Source: Bryobacteraceae bacterium (GTDB lineage: Bacteria; Acidobacteriota; Terriglobia; Bryobacterales; Bryobacteraceae). From it: DNA of 6,430 nt. How positions within the stretch are numbered: the first letter of the stretch is position 1; the number at the start of each line of letters is the position of its first letter. Location of the stretch: the NCBI GenBank assembly GCA_030039005.1, contig JASHQT010000486.1:1-6430 (forward strand). Direction: 5' to 3'. The notes beneath the pieces are model-generated. The model was given only the letters and a program-made list of their open reading frames with translations. It had not been told where the DNA came from and searched no databases. Made by a program: the position numbers and the translations under genes. Of this stretch, positions 1 through 5,471 are shown one piece after another.

Positions 1-6
1 CCCTCA

Positions 7-228
7 ATGGGTTGGATGGAGCGATTGGGCTTCTTCTGGTGCCGGCATGCCCATTCCGCGGTCATGTGGCCCATTCATGGACACTATCAATGCCGCATCT
101 GCGCCCGCCAGTTTCCGGTTCCGTTCGACCATCGAACGCACGGCTCCTCTTCGTGCCCTCCTCAGAGGCAGTCCCCGAAGGCGTTCGCAGGTAGTCACAT
201 CTCTCAGCGCTTGGCAGGAATTAGTTGA
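7..228 (+). CDS. Small Cys/His-rich putative zinc-ribbon protein
   Basis: A frame of 73 codons whose first 43 residues look like a genuine small domain. It has C12, H14 and H16, then a conserved-looking stretch with MWPIHGHYQC, then C29-x2-C32 followed by RQFPVPF. The spacing of Cys/His pairs suggests a single zinc knuckle or ribbon. I recall similar short proteins with a WP-x-x-G-x-Y-x-C-R-x-C and PVP signature in Acidobacteriota, annotated only as hypothetical, but I could not search for them. The tail after about residue 43 is rich in Ser, Pro and Gln and looks disordered. ATG codons at 7 and 16 are both possible. The frame is still open to the left edge, so the gene may begin outside the window and no ribosome binding site can be judged. 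A - strand frame over the same bases begins with a hydrophobic stretch but then loses protein-like character. Function unknown. Confidence 0.55.
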   Translation: MGWMERLGFFWCRHAHSAVMWPIHGHYQCRICARQFPVPFDHRTHGSSSCPPQRQSPKAFAGSHISQRLAGIS

Positions 229-546
229 GGTGCCCGGCTCGTGGCACGACAACCTGCCGATAGCCCAAACCAGTACGATATCCGAAATCAATAAATATTT
301 GCGCATCTTCCTCACGCGTTTCTACGGCTTCGCCAATTCAAGCCCAGTGCGATTCCCAACGGTCCCAAAGTGGGATCGAGAGGATCGTTATCGCCGCGCG
401 GAGACCATTCGCGCTCCTCCCAGCGACAGCAGCGCCGCGGCCTGGCTCCAAGAGCTCCATCTGATTTCGGACGTAAAATAGCGTGGGGCGGAGGTCACGA
501 TTTGGTTCGCGGAATCGCAAACTGATAACATTGATCCTTATCCAAG
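229..546. other. Intergenic stretch, no convincing gene
   Basis: About 330 bases separate the small CxxC protein from the DinB-like gene. Frames cross it on both strands, but their translations are Arg/Pro/Ser-rich, lack recognisable motifs and have no good ribosome binding sites. An AT-rich patch lies at 289-304. Small inverted repeats are present: GTGCC/GGCAC at 230-234 and 243-247 just after the upstream stop, TCCCA/TGGGA around a 3-base loop at 363-375, and CGATT/AATCG at 498-517. None is followed by a T-run, so no intrinsic terminator can be claimed. The region may hold a promoter for the downstream gene. Confidence 0.5.
502..531 (+). promoter_or_regulatory. Weak candidate promoter for the DinB-like gene
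   Basis: TTGGTT at 502-507 and TAACAT at 526-531 are separated by 18 bases and could act as -35 and -10 boxes of a housekeeping-type promoter. Transcription would begin near 538, giving a leader of roughly 27 bases before the GTG at 565. Each box matches only part of the consensus. The -35 box abuts the CGATT/AATCG inverted repeat at 498-517, which could be an operator. This is position-based inference. Confidence 0.22.
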
Positions 547-549
547 TTG

Positions 550-555
550 AGGAGG
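550..555 (+). promoter_or_regulatory. Ribosome binding site AGGAGG fixing the GTG start at 565
   Basis: A perfect AGGAGG lies 9 bases before the GTG at 565. The longer frame would start with TTG at 547 and would place this Shine-Dalgarno inside the coding region, so the GTG is preferred. Confidence 0.75.
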
Positions 556-564
556 ACAACCCAC

Positions 565-1095
565 GTGCGTTGGCCAATCGTTTTTCTTCTTGCGGCATCC
601 GGAGCCTGGGCGCAAACCGGAGCCGGCGCCGCACCCGCCAATCCGCTGGTGGCCAGTTCGAAGGTTTTCTACATGAATGCCAAGCAGGACATTTTGCGCT
701 CGGCCGAAAAAATGCCTGAAAGCAAGTACACGTTCCGGCCCACCGATAGCGTGCGAACTTATGGGCAGATTCTCGCGCACGTGGCCGACGGCCAGTACGA
801 ATTCTGCGGCGCCGCGGCCGGCAACCATGACCGCAGAGGCATCGAAGAATCCGTCAAGACCAAAGCCGATATCGTCGCGGCGTTGAAAACCGCGTTCGCC
901 TATTGCGACGCGATTTACGACAAAATGACCGACGCCCAAGCCCAAGAAATGATCCCGGCGTTCGGCGGCGCGAAGATCTCGCGGCTCAGCATGCTGGATT
1001 TCAACGTTGCGCACACGATGGAGCACTATGGAAACCTGGTGACCTACCTGCGCATTCAAGGCATCGTGCCGCCGAGCAGCGAATCCAGGCAATAG
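565..1095 (+). CDS. Exported DinB-like (DinB/YfiT fold) protein
   Basis: A protein of 176 residues. Residues 1-16 form a signal peptide: a short basic start, a hydrophobic core (PIVFLLAASGAWA) and a likely cut after AWA16 before Q17. The mature part is a predicted four-helix bundle. Its three histidines are placed as in DinB/YfiT-family metal sites: H72 in the AHVADGQ motif of the second helix, then H150 and H154 in an H-x3-H pair (AHTMEHYGN). The C-terminus YLRIQGIVPPSS is typical of this family. Family members bind a divalent metal, and some are thiol-dependent transferases or damage-induced proteins. The substrate here cannot be read. Most DinB relatives are cytoplasmic, so export makes a role in the periplasm or outside the cell likely. 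The GTG start is chosen for its AGGAGG 9 bases upstream and because the signal peptide begins there. The gene is probably transcribed alone, because the next gene has its own promoter candidate. Confidence 0.85.
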   Translation: MRWPIVFLLAASGAWAQTGAGAAPANPLVASSKVFYMNAKQDILRSAEKMPESKYTFRPTDSVRTYGQILAHVADGQYEFCGAAAGNHDRRGIEESVKTKADIVAALKTAFAYCDAIYDKMTDAQAQEMIPAFGGAKISRLSMLDFNVAHTMEHYGNLVTYLRIQGIVPPSSESRQ

Positions 1096-1104
1096 CGCCC
1101 AGCG

Positions 1105-1124
1105 CCGCGAGCGATATCGCGCGG
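1105..1124. repeat. GC-rich inverted repeat between the DinB-like gene and the regulator
   Basis: The perfect 10-base palindrome GCGATATCGC (1111-1120) is flanked by CCGC (1105-1108) and GCGG (1121-1124), with two unpaired bases (GA) on the left. It can be read as an operator-like DNA palindrome upstream of the regulator promoter. As RNA it would be a 7-pair stem with an AUAU loop just after the DinB-like stop. There is no T-run, so an intrinsic terminator is not supported. Confidence 0.35.
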
Positions 1125-1157
1125 CCGTCCGATGCGCCCGTCCGCAACTGCAAAGCC

Positions 1158-1166
1158 TGCTAAACT
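1158..1166 (+). promoter_or_regulatory. Candidate extended -10 promoter element for the TPR regulator
   Basis: TGCTAAACT carries a TGn extension before TAAACT, a reasonable -10 hexamer. No -35 box is obvious at the expected distance (about 1138-1143), which is acceptable for extended -10 promoters. Transcription would begin near 1173, about 30 bases before the GTG at 1204. The element lies downstream of the ATG at 1132, so it argues against that longer start. Confidence 0.4.
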
Positions 1167-1193
1167 AGTAGGAACTTCTGCAGGGCCTTCCCC

Positions 1194-1199
1194 GAGGAG
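1194..1199 (+). promoter_or_regulatory. Ribosome binding site GAGGAG fixing the GTG start at 1204
   Basis: GAGGAG ends 4 bases before the GTG at 1204. The spacing is slightly short but usable. The alternative in-frame ATG at 1132 has no Shine-Dalgarno-like sequence before it. Confidence 0.6.
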
Positions 1200-1203
1200 C
1201 ATT

Positions 1204-3006
1204 GTGACCAAGCGGAATTCAGGAACTGCGCTGGCTGTGTCGGCCAGCCCGAGCGCGGAGCAAATCCGCGCCCAAGTCGGCAAAATCCTCTCCAGCCGCT
1301 TGTTTACACGCTCCGAACGCTTATGCAGATTCCTGCGTTTTTGTGTGGAATTAACGCTGGAGGCAAGGGGCGAGCAACTCAAGGAACAACTGGTCGGAGT
1401 GGAGGTCTTCGACCGCAAGGGCGATTACGATCCGCGAACGGATCCCATCGTGCGCGTGGAAGCGCGCCGTCTGCGCTCCAAGCTCAAAGCCTATTACACG
1501 TCCTCGGGAAAATCCGACGGCGTGCTCATTGATCTGCCGAAGGGCGCCTATGTGCCGTCGTTTCGGACGCGGAACGGAAGCCAGCCCGCGAATGCCGTCC
1601 CTCAATGGTCGGCGGTATCCGAGCCTGCCGCCGAACGGTCCATCGCCGTTCTGCCGTTCACCAACTTGACGCCGGAAGCGGGCCCGGATTACTTCAGCGA
1701 CGGCCTGACCGAGGAGCTGATCCATCTGCTCACGCGCATTCCGGGCTTGCGCGTGGTGGCGTGGAGTTCCATGTCGCAATTGCGCGGCCGGGATCGCGAT
1801 CTGGCCGGCATCCGCCAGGAACTCAAAGTCGCGACGGTGTTGCGCGGCAGCGTCCGCCGGACGCCCACGCGAGTGCGGGTGACCGCGCAGTTGATCGACA
1901 CTGAATCCGGCAACTACCTGTGGTCGGAAGCCTACGACCGGCAGTTGGAGAACGTGCTCGCGATCCAGGAAGAGATGGCGCGGGCGATCGTCGATACCCT
2001 GCAGCTCTCGCTCCCTTGGCGTGCCGACGGCGCCGCGCGCCAACATACGGACCTGACGTGCTACAACCTGTGTCTGCAAGGGCGCTTTCACGCCAATAAA
2101 CGAACGCCGGAAGGGCTGCGCCAGAGCGTGATCTGTTTTGAGCAAGCCGTGGCGGCCGACGATTCCTCCGCCGACGCGTACGCGGGCCTGGGTTGCGCGT
2201 ACAGCTTGCTGGCCGATTACGGCGTGGCCAATCCCCAAGAGGTGCTTCCCAAAGCCAGGCTCGCGACCGAGAAGGCTCTTCGTTTAGACCAGCAGTCCGC
2301 GCTGGCGCACCTCTCGCTGGCCTTTAACCTTTCCACGTTTGAGTGGGACTGGAAAACGGCCGAATCGGAATACCGTCGCGCGATCGCGCTGAACCCCGGC
2401 TTCTCGCGCGCCCGCCACTGGTACGCCACAGATTGCCTGGCGCTGGTGGGCCGTTTTGACGAGGCGGTGCAGGAAGCCGAAATGGCCTGCCATCTGGACC
2501 CGCTGTCGCCGCTGATGCTCGAAGGTTGCGGGTATGTGCACATGCTGCGGCGCGATTATCAGACGGCGTTGCGGCTCTACCGGCAGCTCGCGGAACTGGA
2601 TCCTGTCTTTTGGAAAGCGTATAGCGCGCTGGGGCGCGTGCTGAGCCTGCTCGGACGATACGATGAGGCCATTGCCGCACTGGAGCGCGCGCGAGCCTTG
2701 GCGGGTGACGTTCCCACCCTGCTGAGCGCCACGGCCCAGACGTTGGCGTTGGGCGGCTTCGTTTGGGAGGCCCGCGCGCTGCTCGATCGGCTCTTCGAGA
2801 TTCACAAAAGCCAGTGGATTCCGTCCGCCAGCTTCGCCATCGTCTACCTCGGGCTCGGCGATCACCAGGCGGCGCTCACCCACCTGGAGGCGGCGTGCGA
2901 TGCGCGCGAAAAATCGGTGACCGCGTTGAAGGTGCACCCGCTGTACGATCCGCTGCGTTCCGAGCCGCGCTTCGAGCGTTTGCTGGAGCGCACCGGCTTG
3001 CGCTAG
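1204..3006 (+). CDS. Winged-helix-like, TolB-like and TPR regulatory protein
   Basis: A protein of 600 residues with three parts. Residues about 18-120 form an N-terminal domain with SLKEQ-type features (LKEQLVGVEVFDRKGDYDP, then DPIVRVEARRLRSKL and LPKGAYVP). This block heads many large TPR proteins of Acidobacteriota and is thought to be a winged-helix-like DNA-binding module. Residues about 146-272 form the TolB-like amino-terminal domain seen with adenylate-cyclase and CadC-type regulators, starting SIAVLPFTNL and including DYFSDGLTEELI, VLRGSVRR and SGNYLWSEAYDR (W240). Residues about 284-577 are TPR units, clearest at 402-470 and 471-500. The end, HPLYDPLRSEPRFERLLER, is the usual terminus of this class. 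No signal peptide or membrane segment is visible, so it should be cytoplasmic. The role is probably transcriptional regulation or scaffolding; targets and ligand are unknown. The longer ATG start at 1132 would add 24 residues but lacks a ribosome binding site. An exported TPR protein follows 80 bases downstream. Confidence 0.85.
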   Translation: MTKRNSGTALAVSASPSAEQIRAQVGKILSSRLFTRSERLCRFLRFCVELTLEARGEQLKEQLVGVEVFDRKGDYDPRTDPIVRVEARRLRSKLKAYYTSSGKSDGVLIDLPKGAYVPSFRTRNGSQPANAVPQWSAVSEPAAERSIAVLPFTNLTPEAGPDYFSDGLTEELIHLLTRIPGLRVVAWSSMSQLRGRDRDLAGIRQELKVATVLRGSVRRTPTRVRVTAQLIDTESGNYLWSEAYDRQLENVLAIQEEMARAIVDTLQLSLPWRADGAARQHTDLTCYNLCLQGRFHANKRTPEGLRQSVICFEQAVAADDSSADAYAGLGCAYSLLADYGVANPQEVLPKARLATEKALRLDQQSALAHLSLAFNLSTFEWDWKTAESEYRRAIALNPGFSRARHWYATDCLALVGRFDEAVQEAEMACHLDPLSPLMLEGCGYVHMLRRDYQTALRLYRQLAELDPVFWKAYSALGRVLSLLGRYDEAIAALERARALAGDVPTLLSATAQTLALGGFVWEARALLDRLFEIHKSQWIPSASFAIVYLGLGDHQAALTHLEAACDAREKSVTALKVHPLYDPLRSEPRFERLLERTGLR

Positions 3007-3012
3007 GATCGC

Positions 3013-3043
3013 CTTACCGTAAGACATTCGGTTAGCTTACCGT
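3013..3043. repeat. Direct repeat CTTACCGT x2, possible operator
   Basis: The octamer CTTACCGT occurs at 3013-3020 and again at 3036-3043, 23 bases apart start to start (about two helical turns), in the 80-base gap between the regulator and the exported TPR gene. GTAAG (3019-3023) and CTTAC (3036-3040) can also pair as a 5-base stem with a 12-base loop. The placement suits a protein-binding site controlling the downstream gene, but two octamers are weak evidence. Confidence 0.3.
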
Positions 3044-3086
3044 CCCGTTACTTCCCGCGAAAAACAAACTCGGTCCAGAATGATTC

Positions 3087-4199
3087 ATGCGACGGGCTTT
3101 TGGTGTACTTCTCGCGCTGGCCGTTTCCCTGGCCGCCGCTCCGTTCGACAAGCCAGGCGAGCAAAATCCCTGCCCGTCTGGCTCCTCCGCGGATACGTGC
3201 GCGGCTACATTGCTCCAACTCGGACGGACGTATCGTTCGCAAGATCGTTTCGACGATGCAGTTCGCCTCTATCTGCGCGCGCTCGACCTGCGCGAATCGG
3301 CCGCCGGACCGGACGGCGTCTCCTTGCTGCCGGCTCTCAATGAACTCGGCGTTATCTTCCTGGATATGGCCCAGTACGATCACGCGGAAGCCGCACTGCG
3401 CCGCGCGGTCGCGATCGCGCAAAACCATGCAGCCGAATCCAGCACCGATGGCGCGGACGCGCTGAACAACCTGGGCCTCGTTTTGAGACAGCAGGGACGC
3501 CTCACGGACGCCGAAAAGCTCTATCAGCGTGCGCTGGCCGTTTACCGCCAAACCTCCGACTTGCAGCGTCAGACGGCCGTGCTGAATAACCTGGCGGTGG
3601 TTCTGATCGACCTGAGACGCTATAACGAAGCGGAACAAATGGATCGCGAAGCCATCGCGCTCGCCCAGCAAATCGCCGGAAATGAAGACCCAGAGGTCGC
3701 CGTCGGCTACGGCAATCTGGCCAGGCTCATGATCGCGCGCCGCAAGTTTTCCGCCGCCGAGCGCCTGCTTCACCGCGCCGAGCAGATCGACCGCCTGAAT
3801 TTTCCGCCCAATCATTCGCGCATCGGCTACGATTTATACCTGGAAGGCGTCGCGACCGCTGGGCGCCAACGCTACCCCGAAGCCGAACGTCTCTACCAGC
3901 AGGCGGAGGAGATCCTAGAAAAAGCTCTGCCGGCGAACCATCCCGAGGTGGGCAAGTTGGTCGCCCGCCTGGCGAACGTATATCGCCTGGAAGGCCGCTT
4001 GGAAGAATCCGAACCGCTTTATCGCCGCGCCCTGACCATCTTGCAGCAAGCCTGGGGCCCCGAAAACCCGCAGCTCGTCGCGGTTCTCGAATCCTACGAG
4101 GCGGTACTGCGCGCTCGTCGGGAATACGCGGAAGCAGAGAGCGTCGAAGTCCGAACCACTCGGATTCGCGTGATGCAGGCACTGCGGGACTCGAATTAG
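3087..4199 (+). CDS. Exported tetratricopeptide-repeat protein
   Basis: A protein of 370 residues. Residues 1-18 are a signal peptide (MRRAFGVLLALAVSLAAA) with cleavage likely before P19. The mature N-terminus has C29 and C38, which could form a disulfide once exported. From about residue 41 to 360 there are eight TPR units at a regular 42-residue spacing, the kinesin-light-chain style. Unit starts are near L42, L84, L126, 168, 210, 252, 294 and 336. Typical signatures are LNNLGLVLRQQGRLTDAEKL and RLEGRLEESEPLYRRALTIL. No enzymatic domain is attached, so it should act as a protein-binding scaffold in the periplasm or at the outer membrane. The ATG at 3087 is chosen because the signal peptide begins there; no good Shine-Dalgarno is visible, so initiation may be weak or leader-dependent. 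It lies 80 bases after the TPR regulator in the same direction, and co-transcription or control by that regulator is plausible. The partner is unknown. Confidence 0.85.
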   Translation: MRRAFGVLLALAVSLAAAPFDKPGEQNPCPSGSSADTCAATLLQLGRTYRSQDRFDDAVRLYLRALDLRESAAGPDGVSLLPALNELGVIFLDMAQYDHAEAALRRAVAIAQNHAAESSTDGADALNNLGLVLRQQGRLTDAEKLYQRALAVYRQTSDLQRQTAVLNNLAVVLIDLRRYNEAEQMDREAIALAQQIAGNEDPEVAVGYGNLARLMIARRKFSAAERLLHRAEQIDRLNFPPNHSRIGYDLYLEGVATAGRQRYPEAERLYQQAEEILEKALPANHPEVGKLVARLANVYRLEGRLEESEPLYRRALTILQQAWGPENPQLVAVLESYEAVLRARREYAEAESVEVRTTRIRVMQALRDSN

Positions 4200-4216
4200 T
4201 CCACTCGAACTAATCC
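4187..4216. repeat. Tandem imperfect 14-base repeat over the convergent stops
   Basis: ACTCGAATTAGTCC (4189-4202) is followed directly by ACTCGAACTAATCC (4203-4216), 12 of 14 bases identical. The two units contain the stop codons of the facing genes: TAG at 4197-4199 on + and TAG at 4210-4212 on -. GGACT (4187-4191) and AGTCC (4198-4202) can pair around CGAATT. There is no T-run in either direction, so a bidirectional terminator is possible but not shown. Only 10 bases separate the two genes. Confidence 0.4.
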
Positions 4217-4800
4217 AAATGGCAGAGCTTGCAGGCAAGCTGCAAATCGGCCGGGTTATCGCAGGCGAGGGTGTAGCGCTGGCCGTCCATCACCCAAGAG
4301 GAAACATTGCCGTCGGCATGATTATGCGCCACGTTGGCGGCGCGGGCGCCGGCTTCGGCTCTTGATACCAACAGCACCGCATCGCGATTCCCTGCCCGGT
4401 AGGCGACCTCGACGCCCCGCGAGTGTTCGATTGTCCGGGCGCCAACCAATTGGATCGAAGGCGAGGTTTCCTCACGCAGCGGAAGATCCAGCCCGGTTTT
4501 CGCGCGAACCCAGGCTCGCAGCCGCGCGGGATTCTCGCAATAGAATCCGATGGGCTTCGAATCGGCGTTCACAGCCCGGAGCGCCAAGGCTTCATCGCTG
4601 CGCGCACGCTCGATATGTACGAGCGTCGCGGATGCAGCCACCAGGATAGCCGCGGCCGCGGTCGCCCACACCAGTCCCCAGCGGAAAGCCTTCACCGGCC
4701 GAGTATCGAACATCCTGGCCGCCTGCACACGCTCCCAGAGCTCCGGCGGCGCGCTCACTTCCCGCAGCGCACGTTCGAGCTCATGGTCCAGCTTATGCAC
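4210..4800 (-). CDS. Anti-sigma factor, single-pass membrane protein with C-terminal CxxCH
   Basis: A protein of 196 residues from a GTG start that overlaps the sigma stop by 8 bases, with AGAGG 5 bases upstream. Residues 1-40 are cytoplasmic, with a helix (LDHELERALREVSAPPELWE) that should contact the sigma factor; the HxxxCxxC zinc site of ZAS-type anti-sigmas is absent. One membrane segment spans about residues 42-61 (GLVWATAAAAILVAASATLV). The rest is extracytoplasmic and resembles the outer domain of many anti-sigma factors: an ARLRAWVRAKTGLDLPL stretch, then SIQLVGARTIEHSRGVEVAYR, a strand DAVLLVSRA, and a final W-x-x-DGQRYTLACDNPADL. The protein ends in CKLCHLD, with C190, C193 and H194 forming a CxxCH motif; C88 and C180 are further cysteines. 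A longer start at 4860 would run 68 bases into the sigma gene and has no ribosome binding site. It most likely holds the upstream-encoded sigma factor inactive at the membrane. Confidence 0.8.
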   Translation of the reverse strand: MHKLDHELERALREVSAPPELWERVQAARMFDTRPVKAFRWGLVWATAAAAILVAASATLVHIERARSDEALALRAVNADSKPIGFYCENPARLRAWVRAKTGLDLPLREETSPSIQLVGARTIEHSRGVEVAYRAGNRDAVLLVSRAEAGARAANVAHNHADGNVSSWVMDGQRYTLACDNPADLQLACKLCHLD

Positions 4801-5431
4801 GGGAACCTCTGTGGGCATTCCGCAGATGCGACAATCTCCGTTCCAGAATCTTGTGCGCACGATTCAGCCGCGAGGCCACGGTGCCCGGCGAGCAGCCCAG
4901 AATGTTCGCGATTTCGTCGTAGGAAAACCCCTCGGTGTAGCGCAGCACGATCACGATGCGATGCTCTGGCGCCAGGCGCGCCACCACTTCCTGGATGCGC
5001 TGCTCGGTTTCCGCGCGCAGCAGCTTGTGCAGAACGCTTTCGGCCGGTGCGCAAACCGCGTCGAGCAGTCCGTCCAGAAACGGAGTCAACCGCCGGCCGC
5101 GGCGCTGGTCATCGATGCAGCTATTCACCACCAGCCGGTAGAGCCACGAATCGAAGCTGGATTCCGCGCGATAGTCGCCGATACGCGATAGCAGTTTGAC
5201 GAACGTATCCTGGGCGATGTCCATCGCCGCTGCGGGATTTCCGGTGTAGCGCAGCGCGATGGAGTACACACGGTCTTTATACGTCTCAAACAGCTCCCGG
5301 AAAGCGTCCAGGTCGCCGCGCCGGCAGGCTTCAATGGTGTCCCGGCAGGCTTTGTTGACGTCGCGCCCGTTCCTGTCCAACACGTCCGCGTCCAACACCA
5401 TGCCGTTGGTTTGGACGTACGAGAACGTCAT
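4793..5431 (-). CDS. ECF-family RNA polymerase sigma factor (RpoE-like)
   Basis: A protein of 212 residues, slightly longer than a typical ECF sigma because of about 30 extra N-terminal residues. Region 2 covers roughly residues 32-111: ACRRGDLDAFRELFETY, then the core-binding AAMDIAQDTFVKLL (D71, D75), then FDSWLYRLVVNSCIDDQRR, which melts and reads the -10. A linker follows. Region 4 covers about 138-203, with the RLAPEHRIVIVLRY helix and a helix-turn-helix YDEIANILGCSPGTVASRL (171-189) that reads the -35. It directs RNA polymerase to a stress or envelope regulon, and its gene is coupled to an anti-sigma gene. The ATG at 5431 is the first start after an in-frame stop at 5465-5467. An AAGGA lies only 1 base before it, so the spacing is unusually tight; the internal ATG at 5401 has no Shine-Dalgarno. 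The preceding hydrolase gene ends 40 bases upstream. Confidence 0.92.
   Translation of the reverse strand: MTFSYVQTNGMVLDADVLDRNGRDVNKACRDTIEACRRGDLDAFRELFETYKDRVYSIALRYTGNPAAAMDIAQDTFVKLLSRIGDYRAESSFDSWLYRLVVNSCIDDQRRGRRLTPFLDGLLDAVCAPAESVLHKLLRAETEQRIQEVVARLAPEHRIVIVLRYTEGFSYDEIANILGCSPGTVASRLNRAHKILERRLSHLRNAHRGSRA
4806..4810 (-). promoter_or_regulatory. Ribosome binding site AGAGG for the anti-sigma gene
   Basis: On the - strand AGAGG lies 5 bases before the GTG at 4800, inside the last codons of the sigma gene. It decides the start and indicates translational coupling of sigma and anti-sigma. Confidence 0.6.
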
Positions 5432-5457
5432 TTCCTTCCCGCTTTCCGAATCCCTTC

Positions 5458-5471
5458 CCGATTTTTATCGG
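5458..5471 (-). repeat. Perfect short hairpin between hydrolase and sigma genes
   Basis: On the - strand CCGAT-AAAA-ATCGG begins on the base after the hydrolase stop codon: a perfect 5-pair stem with a 4-base loop. No T-run follows, so it is a poor intrinsic terminator. It could be a small RNA processing or stability element separating hydrolase and sigma expression, or an operator. Confidence 0.35.

Noticed and set aside
4..315. - strand frame beginning with a hydrophobic stretch ([20 protein letters not shown])
   Set aside because: The start resembles a signal peptide, but the rest is Arg-rich without motifs, and it lies opposite the more protein-like CxxC small protein.
47..481. + strand frame of 144 residues across the left intergenic region
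   Set aside because: No ribosome binding site, no recognisable motif, and Arg/Pro/Ser-rich composition expected of a chance frame in GC-rich DNA; it also overlaps the small CxxC protein.
538..1092. Long - strand frame opposite the DinB-like gene
   Set aside because: It mirrors the codon pattern of the real gene; the translation has no domain and the + strand gene has a signal peptide, metal site and ribosome binding site.
1132..1203. N-terminal extension of the TPR regulator from the ATG at 1132
   Set aside because: No ribosome binding site before it, the added residues are not domain-like, and a promoter-like element at 1158-1166 falls inside it.
1351..2238. 295-residue - strand frame opposite the TPR regulator
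   Set aside because: Rich in Arg, Gln, His and Gly with no motifs, as expected for a shadow of a high-GC gene.
4801..4860. Longer anti-sigma start at 4860 adding a CRIC motif
   Set aside because: These bases code for the end of the sigma factor; a good ribosome binding site precedes the GTG at 4800, so the CxxC is probably accidental.
4423..5199. 258-residue + strand frame opposite the sigma/anti-sigma pair
   Set aside because: Arg/Ser/Pro-rich shadow; the - strand carries unmistakable sigma regions 2 and 4.
5458..5471. Intrinsic terminator after the hydrolase
   Set aside because: The hairpin is perfect but only 5 pairs long, AT-containing and lacks a downstream T-run on the - strand.
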